A stretch of DNA of 7,541 nt from Candidatus Melainabacteria bacterium (lineage in GTDB: Bacteria; Cyanobacteriota; Vampirovibrionia; LMEP-6097). Of the stretch, positions 1 through 7,078 are shown piece after piece. The position numbers and the translations under genes were made by a program. How positions within the stretch are numbered: the first letter of the stretch is position 1; each line of letters starts with the position of its first letter. Under the pieces are notes generated by a model. That model had not been told where the DNA came from. It saw only the letters and a list, made by a program, of their open reading frames with translations, and ran no database searches. The DNA is taken from positions 1-7,541 of the forward strand of contig JAPPOW010000085.1 of the NCBI GenBank assembly GCA_028817775.1, in the 5' to 3' direction.

Positions 1-1
1 T

Positions 2-364
2 CTTGTTTCTGTTGGTAGAAATGTAAGGTTGCAATTCTCTGGTTTCCCGGCACTGCAGTTTTCAGGTTGGCCTTCTGTTGCAGTCGGTACTTTTGCCGGC
101 AAAATATCAGCGATAGATGCTTCTGGTGATCTGGAAAATAAATACCGAGTACTAGTGCAACCTGACTATCAAGCTATTGAAGCTGGTAAAGAAACAGCAT
201 GGCCTAAATCAGATGTGCTGAGACCTGGTACCAAAGCAATAGGTTGGATCATACTTGATGAAGTACCTATGTGGTACGAGCTGTGGAGAATTCTTAATGG
301 CTTCCCGCCAACTGTGATGCAAAGCCCAGCCAAAGAAGGAGTACCAAAGATCAAGACCAAATGA
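2..364 (+). CDS. HlyD-family periplasmic adaptor (membrane fusion protein), C-terminal part only
   Basis: The reading frame is open to the left edge of the window, so this is the last 120 residues of a longer protein. The visible part has the C-terminal beta-domain signature of HlyD/MFP adaptors: a QFSGFPALQFSGWPS stretch, then VAVGTFAGKISAIDA, a YRVLVQPD strand, and the ending LRPGTKAIGWIILDEVPMWYELWR. By family knowledge, such adaptors bridge an inner-membrane ABC or RND pump to a TolC channel across the periplasm. The next gene is a TolC-like protein that starts inside this stop codon (ATGA), which supports one exporter operon. A TTG at 29 could be read as a start, but it lies inside the conserved domain, so the true start is upstream of the window. 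The pump and its substrate are not visible. The ending resembles adaptors that work with ABC transporters, which is an inference from recall. Confidence 0.85.
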   Translation, partial: LVSVGRNVRLQFSGFPALQFSGWPSVAVGTFAGKISAIDASGDLENKYRVLVQPDYQAIEAGKETAWPKSDVLRPGTKAIGWIILDEVPMWYELWRILNGFPPTVMQSPAKEGVPKIKTK

Positions 365-1866
365 GAATGAAATTGCTAGCTCTAATTTCCTTATTGCTAT
401 TGGTACAAGCCTCAAATCTTGCTGCCAAGGAAAAGGGCTCCAAATTACTAGCTAAGATTTCACTACAAGATCAATTGGATGAATTTAAGTCAAGCTTGTT
501 TGAAGATGGTAGTCATCCAGAAGTTAATGATGGAGCGACCCTAGATTTTGATAGTTTTGTTCAAATCGTTAAAGTCAATCATCCTGATATTGTTTCAGCT
601 CATATCTCTAGAGATATTGCTAAGTCCAAAAGGATAGAAGCGCAGGGTGCATTTGACCCCTCAATCAATTCCCAGGACTTCTTTCATCGTTTTAATAGCT
701 CCTCTGATGTGGGACAGAGCCAAGAAGCTTTTAGTTCTAATACCAGTTTAGATTTTCTTACTGGCTATGGTGCCAAGTTTGGACTAGGCGCAAGGTTTGC
801 TCAAGGAGATATCAAAACCCCCATCTCCCCTACTGGTGATGCTGGTGAATACTTTGTCAAAGCTCAAATACCTCTATTGCGCAACGCTATCTATAATTCA
901 AGCTCAGTTAAGGAGAAGACAGCCAAGCTCAAGGAGGTAATTGCTGATTACAAATTGTTTCTGATTCAACTCAAAACCCTTGATTCAAGTATCAAAGCTT
1001 ACTGGAATTGGGCTGCAAACAAAAGAATTCTTGATGTTGAAACCGATCTTTTGAATTTGGTTAATGGTCAAGTGAGCTTTGTTGAAGACCAAGCTAGTCT
1101 TGGTAATATCGCCAGGATATCCATAGTTGAAGCTGAGCGCGAAGTACAAAAAAGACAAAGCAAGGTTAATTTGGCTTTGAGATTATTTCAGCAATCGAGT
1201 CTTGATTTGTCTCAGTATATTTGGTCTCAAGAGGGAACGCCTTATGCAATTCCAAGTGAGAAACAAGTTCCAAAAGATTTGCCAGTGCCTGAGGCTCTCA
1301 ACAAAGATCAAGTAAATGAAGCCAAACTCAATGCACTAGAGCTTAGACCAGAGTTTAAAGCTCTGGGTTTATCGAGAGATATTTCAGATTTAGAAAGAAA
1401 GCTTGCTAGAAACCAGATGCTGCCTCAATTGGATGCCTATATTAGTTCAGGCATAGAGACTGGTGGAGATAGTATAGGACCTGGCTATGAAGCTGGTTTT
1501 AATATTTCATTACCCTTAAGAGTCAGAAAAGCCAAAGGACAAAAGCAACAGGCTGAATTTAAGATTAAGCAGCTCAATTTGGAAGAAAGAAAGCTTATAC
1601 AGGCTGTGTTCTTGGAAATTGAAGATAGCGCTTCAGCGGTGGATACAGCTTACCAGAGATATTTGGCTGCAAAGCAAGAATATGAGCTCTCTCGCCAGCT
1701 TGAAGAAGGTGAGGAGGAAAGGTTTAAGCTTGGTGATAGCACTTTGTTTCTTGTTATAAGAAGGCAAAGAGCTACAGTTGCTGCTAACGTTGAGTTGATC
1801 AAGACTATTGCTGATTATCATAAGGCAAGAATCCGTTTCCGTCTCGTACAAGGTCAATTGGTATAG
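361..1866 (+). CDS. TolC-family outer-membrane efflux protein
   Basis: A 501-residue protein, a usual length for the TolC/OEP family. It forms the outer-membrane channel and periplasmic tunnel of a tripartite exporter. Residues 1 to about 22 look like a Sec signal peptide: positive MRMK, a hydrophobic LLALISLLLLVQA core, and a likely cleavage site near SNLAA. The FDP motif at 98-100 after a long helix, the beta segments near 115-160, an IPLLRNA turn, coiled-coil helices around 185-285, a second beta pair ending ISLPLRVRKAKG, and the final helix motif LGDSTLFLV from 457 match the two-repeat family architecture. Translation probably begins by reinitiation at the ATGA overlap with the adaptor gene. 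An AGAAGGAG sequence at 334-341 is too far (19 nt) to be an ideal ribosome site for ATG 361. A second ATG two codons later (367) is a possible alternative start. Substrate unknown. Confidence 0.9.
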   Translation: MRMKLLALISLLLLVQASNLAAKEKGSKLLAKISLQDQLDEFKSSLFEDGSHPEVNDGATLDFDSFVQIVKVNHPDIVSAHISRDIAKSKRIEAQGAFDPSINSQDFFHRFNSSSDVGQSQEAFSSNTSLDFLTGYGAKFGLGARFAQGDIKTPISPTGDAGEYFVKAQIPLLRNAIYNSSSVKEKTAKLKEVIADYKLFLIQLKTLDSSIKAYWNWAANKRILDVETDLLNLVNGQVSFVEDQASLGNIARISIVEAEREVQKRQSKVNLALRLFQQSSLDLSQYIWSQEGTPYAIPSEKQVPKDLPVPEALNKDQVNEAKLNALELRPEFKALGLSRDISDLERKLARNQMLPQLDAYISSGIETGGDSIGPGYEAGFNISLPLRVRKAKGQKQQAEFKIKQLNLEERKLIQAVFLEIEDSASAVDTAYQRYLAAKQEYELSRQLEEGEEERFKLGDSTLFLVIRRQRATVAANVELIKTIADYHKARIRFRLVQGQLV

Positions 1867-1874
1867 CCCTAACC

Positions 1875-2014
1875 GTCATTGCAAGGATTCAGGCTTGCCG
1901 AAAATTAAAGACTCCGGTGATGATAGGGAGCCCCGTTCGGACGAAGCAATCCAATGTAGAGACAAAGTCTTTGCATTAGATTGCCACGCCAGGCTTCGCC
2001 CTCCTCGCAATGAC
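1875..2014. repeat. Degenerate palindromic interspersed repeat (REP/MITE-like)
   Basis: The ends are a 13-bp inverted repeat with one mismatch: GTCATTGCAAGGA at 1875-1887 and TCCTCGCAATGAC at 2002-2014. Inside are the familiar blocks CGAAGCAATC and GATTGCCACG. The GTCATTGCGAGGA...GAAGCAATC...TCCTCGCAATGAC pattern is a widespread non-coding palindromic repeat in many bacterial genomes (recalled, not searched). The left half is about 40 nt longer than a symmetric palindrome would allow and holds an unrelated segment around 1888-1940. This copy therefore looks decayed, or has an insertion. No transposase gene is present. It fills most of the gap between the exporter gene and the dab operon. Confidence 0.75.
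1942..1988 (+). other. Long hairpin in the core of the palindromic repeat
   Basis: Bases 1953-1963 (AATGTAGAGAC) pair with 1967-1977 (GTCTTTGCATT) as an 11-bp stem with two G-T wobbles around an AAA loop. Beyond one C/A mismatch the stem continues through 1946-1951 with 1979-1984, and after two further mismatches through 1942-1943 with 1987-1988. No run of T follows it, so it is not a classical intrinsic terminator. It could stabilise the 3' end of the exporter mRNA or attenuate read-through into dabB; that role is inferred only from its position. Confidence 0.6.
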
Positions 2015-2017
2015 CGC

Positions 2018-2047
2018 TTGTCAGACCTCTAGTATTTATGCTAGATT
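2018..2047 (+). promoter_or_regulatory. Candidate sigma70-type promoter for the dabB-dabA operon
   Basis: TTGTCA at 2018-2023 matches the -35 consensus in five of six positions. After an 18-bp spacer, TAGATT at 2042-2047 matches the -10 consensus in four of six, preceded by TGC, an extended -10 element. Transcription would start near 2054, leaving a leader of about 16 nt before the ATG at 2070. The site lies immediately downstream of the repeat's right end. It is the only gap in the window large enough for a promoter, but the match is modest and could be chance. Confidence 0.35.
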
Positions 2048-2069
2048 GAGAAATAGAACCAATTTTACA

Positions 2070-4361
2070 ATGACCAATCTTTATCCATTACTCGTTCCAT
2101 TTGCACCACTTATTACTGCGCTTATTACAACAATCCCTGGCTGTAAGTCTGCCAAATTTAAACTTGGCAAGTGGATTTTACTTGCTGGTTTTGCTAGTGC
2201 TGCCTTAGTACTCTGGCAGTTGATTCAGAATCCAGAGCCGATCCCGGTAGTTTTGTTTGATACTGATTGGGACATAGTACCGATGGCTAAACTTAGCATT
2301 GATAGGCTGGCTGCAGTGATGATGCTGGTGATCTCTGGTTTTGGAGCTTTGCTTTATCATTATTCAACTCGCTACTTGCAGCAAGATGCTGCTCATACCC
2401 GCTACCAAGCACTATTGGCATTGGCTGTGGGCTCGTTATTGTTTATGGTTTCAAGCACTGACTTGATAACTTTGTTTCTCTTTTGGCAAGTCTTGTCTTG
2501 GTTTCTATGTTTGCTCTCGCATAACTTTGCTCACCTACCGACAGCGCAAGCTTCTTTTAGAACCTTTATTATGCTTAGGCTTGGTGATCTAAGTTTCCTT
2601 GCTGGTATTTTGCTTGCTTTTCATCTTTATGGCACAGTGCAGCTAGCACCATTGTTTGAAGCTGCGGCACTTGACCAAACTAGTTTTGCTTTCTTTGGTA
2701 TTTCGGTGGCAGCACCAACTCTAATCACACTCTTGATTTTTGTCGGAGCTATGAGTAAATCAGCACAAGTACCGCTGCATATGTGGTTACCGGATTCACT
2801 CTATGCGCCAACTCCAATTCATGCTTTGTTGCATGCTGGGATCATCAATGCTGGTGGTTTCTTGCTCAATAGACTGGCGCCACTCTATGCTCTAAGCTCA
2901 ACTACTTTACATGTGGTCTTGGTGATTGGACTGGTCACTGCAATTCTCGGTACTTCTATGATGCTAGTGCAAAATGATATTAAGAAGACACTAGGCTATT
3001 CAACCATTGGACAAATGGGTTACATGATTATGGAATGTGGGCTAGGAGCATTCTCCTTGGCTGTCTTCCACCTTATTGCTCATGGTTTATTCAAGGCTGA
3101 TATTTTCCTTAACTGCGGTAAGGGTATTCAGGAAGCGCGCGAGCATCCATATGAACCGGAAACTCAGTCAGAAGGCAAGGCTAATTGGTTTGGCGCTTTT
3201 GTGCTTTCTTTTGTTATTCCTCTAGCGATGATGATTGGAGTTCATAACTTATTGGGGATTTCATTTGAGGAGCATCAAGGTCTGTTTGTGCTCTTGCTCT
3301 TTAGTTGGATTACAGCTTCGCAAGCAGCATTGACTCTCTTTCGTATCAAGACCAAGTTTATTAGTAAGATTGCTATGTTAATAGTAGTTGGCTTGGTAGC
3401 TACTGCTTATTTCTTTGCAGCTGAAGAATTTAATCGCTTCTTGATTCCAGACCATGCTGTTGCTGAGTCTTACTTGCATGCTGCTGAATTACCAAATATG
3501 GTCTTCTTGGCATTGGTAGCAGTGCTGACCTTATCGATAGCTTTAGCTTGGTCTCTAGGCTTAAGTTCTAAGAGCAAAGCAGAGGGCAAGGCTTCATGGC
3601 TAGCTAATATATATCTATTCTTGATGAACCGTCTCTATCTTGATGGGCTAGCACTTAGATTGCATCAAAATCTTAAACAGCTTGGCAGGATGATTGATAA
3701 GTCTGCCGTGACCTTGATTCTATTTATAGTAGCTAGTGCTGCTCTAGCTTGGCAGAGCCAAAATCCACTAGTAGTAATTGCAGTTGCTGCAGTGGTTTGG
3801 GGTTCAGCCAAAGCCTTAGTTCAAAGCAAAGTGCCTGCTTTGTTGTTCTATGCTGGACTGGCTCAGTATTCAATTATTGGCTGGCGTTACCTGCAGGATG
3901 GGATGATGAGTCCAGAACTCAGCTCGCATCTGTGGTCACTAACTCTGGTTTGGATTGGACTGATTTTTGCCTGGAGCAGAATTAGTGTTCGCTATGGTGA
4001 TTTGAGTTTGAATCAAATTGGTGGTTTGTTGCAAACCATGCCGCGTTTTGGACTTTGTTTTGGACTGCTGATAATGGCTGCTGTTGGTTTGCCACCATTT
4101 AGTTTGTTCTTTAGTTATTTAGGAATTCTACTCAGTCCAAGTATTGGCATTTCCTGTGGCTTGGTTTTGCTTATTTTGGCTTGGTTTACAAGCTGCTGGT
4201 ATTTATTTAAGTTGATGCAGCGGCTACTCTTTGGGCAAGCTCGGCTGGAGCTGCGTTACCGTGATATCGGCGCTGCAGAGATTTTATTCTTCTTAGTAGT
4301 AATTGCCTTGCTACTAGTGCCTAGTGCAATCTCACAACTATGGCTAACGGAGGTGTTTTAA
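2070..4361 (+). CDS. dabB: DabB-like proton-conducting membrane subunit (NuoL/MrpA-like) with an extra C-terminal antiporter half
   Basis: This 763-residue inner-membrane protein is the ion-conducting partner of DabA in inorganic-carbon uptake. Residues 1 to about 520 are NuoL-like, with about 15 hydrophobic helices. K230 lies in GAMSKSAQVPLHMWLPD, followed by PTPIHALLHAGIINAGG, DIKKTLGYSTIGQMGY (K305/K306) and FHLIAHGLFKAD (H334, H338, K342). These match the E. coli NuoL channel residues K229, H334, H338 and K342. The NuoL glutamate E144 is replaced by Gln (W139-Q140). Residues from about 541 form roughly seven further helices, with GGLLQTMPRFG and VGLPPF near 650-676, as at the C-terminal end of NuoM/MrpD. 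Standard DabB proteins, as I recall, are around 500-550 residues, so this looks like a fusion or extended form. ATG 2070 is chosen because the first membrane helix begins there; ATG 2010 lies in the repeat. No clear Shine-Dalgarno precedes 2070. The stop codon overlaps the dabA start, and that neighbour is what separates DabB from a complex I or Mrp subunit. Confidence 0.88.
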   Translation: MTNLYPLLVPFAPLITALITTIPGCKSAKFKLGKWILLAGFASAALVLWQLIQNPEPIPVVLFDTDWDIVPMAKLSIDRLAAVMMLVISGFGALLYHYSTRYLQQDAAHTRYQALLALAVGSLLFMVSSTDLITLFLFWQVLSWFLCLLSHNFAHLPTAQASFRTFIMLRLGDLSFLAGILLAFHLYGTVQLAPLFEAAALDQTSFAFFGISVAAPTLITLLIFVGAMSKSAQVPLHMWLPDSLYAPTPIHALLHAGIINAGGFLLNRLAPLYALSSTTLHVVLVIGLVTAILGTSMMLVQNDIKKTLGYSTIGQMGYMIMECGLGAFSLAVFHLIAHGLFKADIFLNCGKGIQEAREHPYEPETQSEGKANWFGAFVLSFVIPLAMMIGVHNLLGISFEEHQGLFVLLLFSWITASQAALTLFRIKTKFISKIAMLIVVGLVATAYFFAAEEFNRFLIPDHAVAESYLHAAELPNMVFLALVAVLTLSIALAWSLGLSSKSKAEGKASWLANIYLFLMNRLYLDGLALRLHQNLKQLGRMIDKSAVTLILFIVASAALAWQSQNPLVVIAVAAVVWGSAKALVQSKVPALLFYAGLAQYSIIGWRYLQDGMMSPELSSHLWSLTLVWIGLIFAWSRISVRYGDLSLNQIGGLLQTMPRFGLCFGLLIMAAVGLPPFSLFFSYLGILLSPSIGISCGLVLLILAWFTSCWYLFKLMQRLLFGQARLELRYRDIGAAEILFFLVVIALLLVPSAISQLWLTEVF
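4349..4355 (+). promoter_or_regulatory. Strong ribosome-binding site that fixes the dabA start
   Basis: GGAGGTG lies in the last codons of dabB with a 7-nt gap from GGAGG to the ATG at 4361. This near-ideal spacing selects ATG 4361 over the upstream in-frame ATG at 4340, which would put this site inside the coding sequence. The dabB gene has no comparable site, so DabA may be translated more strongly than DabB. Confidence 0.85.
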
Positions 4362-7072
4362 TGAAAGTACAGGATATTTCAACTTTAGTACAAGACGCTA
4401 GTAAAGTGATTGCTCACTACTGGCCGATGACTGCTTTCGTGCATCATAACCCGATTCGTAATCTTGAGGTTTTACCATTTGATGAAGCGATTCAAGTTGC
4501 ACGTCGTTTTATTGGTGGTCGCGGTTACTTAGCTAATGAAATGTACCGGGATTTGGTCAAGTCTGGACGTATCACCAGTCAGCAAATTGATTCGGCACTT
4601 GAATCTATAGCTGAGGACAAGCAGCTGAGTTTGGGCTCAGCCAAAGTGAGCCAGCAGCAAGTCTTGAGGGCTCATATGCTCGCTGGCATTACAGCTCCAG
4701 CAGCTCAGTCGCTATCAGCTTTGGTTGGTTCTATGCCTGAAGCATCAGCGCTGCGTTCTTTAGCCCAAGGACTTAAGCTTCAAGAGCAAGCTTCAAGTTC
4801 TATCCTTGGCAAAGATTTGAGTTTAAGTACTTGGTGTGATCAAGAGTTTAATACTCAAATTGAGTGGCAGGTTAATAAGGAAATGATCAAGTGGTGTGAA
4901 GCCTTTGTTGATGAAGGTCACGCTTCTTGGGCAATGCCACAAAGAGCACAAGGCTTCTATGCGGCTTGGAAATCACTAGCCGCTCAAGAGTGGTCACCAT
5001 GTGGTATTGCTGATAGCAGCCGCAAGATCAAGGCTTTGCCAGATTCAGCTGAGCAGGCGCTGGCTGAGCAGCTTGATGCGCTTGCTATCCCTGAAGATTT
5101 GAGAGAGGAGTATATTTCACTACAACTCACTTCTTTATATGGTTGGGCAAGCTTTATTAATTGGCGCTCCGAGCATGGTGATTACCAGTGGCAGCAAGCC
5201 TATCCTATTGACTTGATTCAATACCTTGCAGTGCGTTTGTTCTATGAGCGTGAGTTAGTTGACCAAGCTTGCCAACTAGAGCTTGGTTTTGAAGCTAAAT
5301 TCAATGTTGTTAACTCTTATCACCAAGCTAATCAAACTGAAACCTGTGCTGAGACCGCAAGCCTAGCTGCTGCTTGGCGTCTAGCCACTCTAGCTCAAGA
5401 GCTGCAAATTTCAATGAAGGATCTAGCGGCTGCTTCAGCTGAATCCTTGCAGCAGATCTTAGATTGGCTTGATGACTTTCCGGAGACAAAGCATGGAGCT
5501 ATCTGGCTCAAGTCCTATGAGGCTGGCTATCATCAAGATTTGATTTCTAAGATTCAAGGAGTGGTTGCCAAGGGTGCGACTACTGAAGCCAGTAGACCAC
5601 TAGCGCAATTGATGTTCTGTATTGATGTGCGTTCAGAGCCATTTCGTCGTAGTTTAGAAGCGGTGGCTGATTATGAGACTATTGGCTTTGCTGGTTTCTT
5701 TGGTATTCCAATCAGCGCTCAAGCTTTGGATCATCATCATGAGACCGCTCAATGCCCGGCGATTCTTGAACCCAAGTACACAATTCATGAAGTGGCTAGA
5801 GAAGGTCAGTGCCAAGCGAAGCATGACTCTGGCAAAAACTTATTGCATGTCTTGCACGAGGTCTTCCATGATCTCAAGAGCGGTAATATTTTCACACCAT
5901 ATATTTTGGTTGAAGCATTAGGTTGGTTCTTTGGCCTGCAGATGCTTGAGCGAACTGTTTTCCCTGGTATTTACCGTAAGTGGCGTAAGCAAATCCACAA
6001 CGCTATTGTGCCAGAAGTCGGCACTCAAATGACTGCTGATAAGGATGATTGTGGTCGTGGTTTGACTGATGAAGAACAAAAAACAACTATTGAGACAGTA
6101 CTCAAAATGATGGGACTCACCAAAAACTTTGGACGCTTAGTAGTTGTCGCTGGTCACACTAGTATGTCAGACAATAATCCATATGAAGCTGCGCTTAACT
6201 GCGGCGCTTGTGGTGGTAACTCTGGTCAACCCAATGCTCGTTTGTTTGCAGCAATTGCTAATAAGCCTGAAGTGCGCGCACACCTCAAACAAAACGGTAT
6301 CGACATTCCAGATGATAGTTATTTCCTTGCTGGAGTTCACAATACTACTACTGATGAGCTTGATCTCTATGATCTTGAAGATCTGCCAGATAGTCACACT
6401 CAAGATCTTGAGCGCTTGCAAGCTGATTTGAAAGAAGCGGCTGCGCGTACTAATCAAGTTCGTTGTAACCGCTTACCTGGAGCAGGAGATGATTTATCAG
6501 CCTCTGCTGCAGTTGCAGAGATCACTAGAAGATCAGCAGATTGGAGTGAGACTAGACCGGAGTGGGGACTTTCTGGTAATGCAGCCTTCATTATCGGTAG
6601 ACGTAGTTTGACCAAGGAGCTTGATCTTGAAGGTCGTAGTTTCTTGAATTCTTATGACTATCAAGTTGATACGACTGGTGCTCTACTAGAGGGGATCTTG
6701 ATGGGTCCAATGGTAGTTGGTCAGTGGATTAATTCAGAGCACTATTTCTCAGCTACTGATCCAGAGATTTATGGAGCTGGTAGTAAGATCTACCACAATG
6801 TAGTCGGTAGACTTGGAGTGATGTCTGGTCCTCAAAGTGATTTGCGTACAGGGCTCGCGTTACAGTCAGTTGCTAGTGGTGATATGACTTACCATGAACC
6901 TCTTCGTTTATTTGTTACTGTTGAAGCTCCCCGTGAGCGTATTGCAGAAATTGTTGAGAGACAACCAGTGCTTAAACAGCTTTGTGATAATGAATGGATT
7001 CACTTGATGGCTGTTGATCATGACAGTGATAACAAGTTATATCTCTATAAGCAGGGCTGGCTAGGGTTATAG
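4361..7072 (+). CDS. dabA: DabA, carbonic-anhydrase-like subunit of the DAB inorganic-carbon transporter (UPF0753/DUF2309)
   Basis: This 903-residue protein is the large peripheral subunit of the DAB system, which couples the ion gradient through DabB to hydration of CO2 to bicarbonate. The N-terminus has the family signature WPMTAFVHHNPIRNLE...PFDEA. The zinc site described in Halothiobacillus DabA (C351, D353, H524, C539) is fully matched: C420 and D422 in CIDVRSEPFRRS, H599 in VVVAGHTS, and C614 in NCGACGG. The 15-residue gap between the last two ligands is the same as in Halothiobacillus. R424 would complete the Asp-Arg pair typical of beta-carbonic anhydrases. The ending has HEPLRLFVTVEAPRE and HLMAVDHDS, also typical of the family. 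No signal peptide or clear membrane span is seen, which fits a cytoplasmic-face subunit. The gene overlaps the dabB stop by one base (TAATG) and has its own strong ribosome site. Older names for the family include YbcC and MpsB. Confidence 0.95.
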   Translation: MKVQDISTLVQDASKVIAHYWPMTAFVHHNPIRNLEVLPFDEAIQVARRFIGGRGYLANEMYRDLVKSGRITSQQIDSALESIAEDKQLSLGSAKVSQQQVLRAHMLAGITAPAAQSLSALVGSMPEASALRSLAQGLKLQEQASSSILGKDLSLSTWCDQEFNTQIEWQVNKEMIKWCEAFVDEGHASWAMPQRAQGFYAAWKSLAAQEWSPCGIADSSRKIKALPDSAEQALAEQLDALAIPEDLREEYISLQLTSLYGWASFINWRSEHGDYQWQQAYPIDLIQYLAVRLFYERELVDQACQLELGFEAKFNVVNSYHQANQTETCAETASLAAAWRLATLAQELQISMKDLAAASAESLQQILDWLDDFPETKHGAIWLKSYEAGYHQDLISKIQGVVAKGATTEASRPLAQLMFCIDVRSEPFRRSLEAVADYETIGFAGFFGIPISAQALDHHHETAQCPAILEPKYTIHEVAREGQCQAKHDSGKNLLHVLHEVFHDLKSGNIFTPYILVEALGWFFGLQMLERTVFPGIYRKWRKQIHNAIVPEVGTQMTADKDDCGRGLTDEEQKTTIETVLKMMGLTKNFGRLVVVAGHTSMSDNNPYEAALNCGACGGNSGQPNARLFAAIANKPEVRAHLKQNGIDIPDDSYFLAGVHNTTTDELDLYDLEDLPDSHTQDLERLQADLKEAAARTNQVRCNRLPGAGDDLSASAAVAEITRRSADWSETRPEWGLSGNAAFIIGRRSLTKELDLEGRSFLNSYDYQVDTTGALLEGILMGPMVVGQWINSEHYFSATDPEIYGAGSKIYHNVVGRLGVMSGPQSDLRTGLALQSVASGDMTYHEPLRLFVTVEAPRERIAEIVERQPVLKQLCDNEWIHLMAVDHDSDNKLYLYKQGWLGL

Positions 7073-7078
7073 AGCTTC

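Noticed and set aside
29..31. TTG at 29 as a true gene start
   Set aside because: The frame continues upstream to the window edge with conserved adaptor sequence, so the gene is cut by the window and not started there.
1942..1988. Intrinsic terminator for the exporter operon
   Set aside because: The hairpin is strong, but no T-rich tract follows it; it is listed as a repeat hairpin only.
1808..2032. Small open frame spanning the tolC end and the repeat
   Set aside because: Its first part is an out-of-frame reading of tolC and the rest is translated repeat sequence; frames through this type of palindromic repeat are often spuriously called as genes.
2010..2069. N-terminal extension of dabB by 20 residues from ATG 2010
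   Set aside because: The added residues are polar and encoded partly by the right arm of the palindromic repeat; the family's hydrophobic first helix starts right after ATG 2070.
4340..4360. Seven-residue extension of dabA from ATG 4340
   Set aside because: The strong Shine-Dalgarno sequence at 4349-4355 would lie within the coding region, and ATG 4361 has ideal spacing and the usual one-base overlap with the dabB stop.
2070..4361. Complex I NuoL or Mrp antiporter operon
   Set aside because: No other nuo or mrp genes are adjacent, and the coupled partner is a clear DabA with all zinc-site residues.
6167..6457. Antisense and alternate-frame small open frames within dabA and tolC
   Set aside because: They overlap well-supported conserved genes fully, show no recognisable domain and no good ribosome site.
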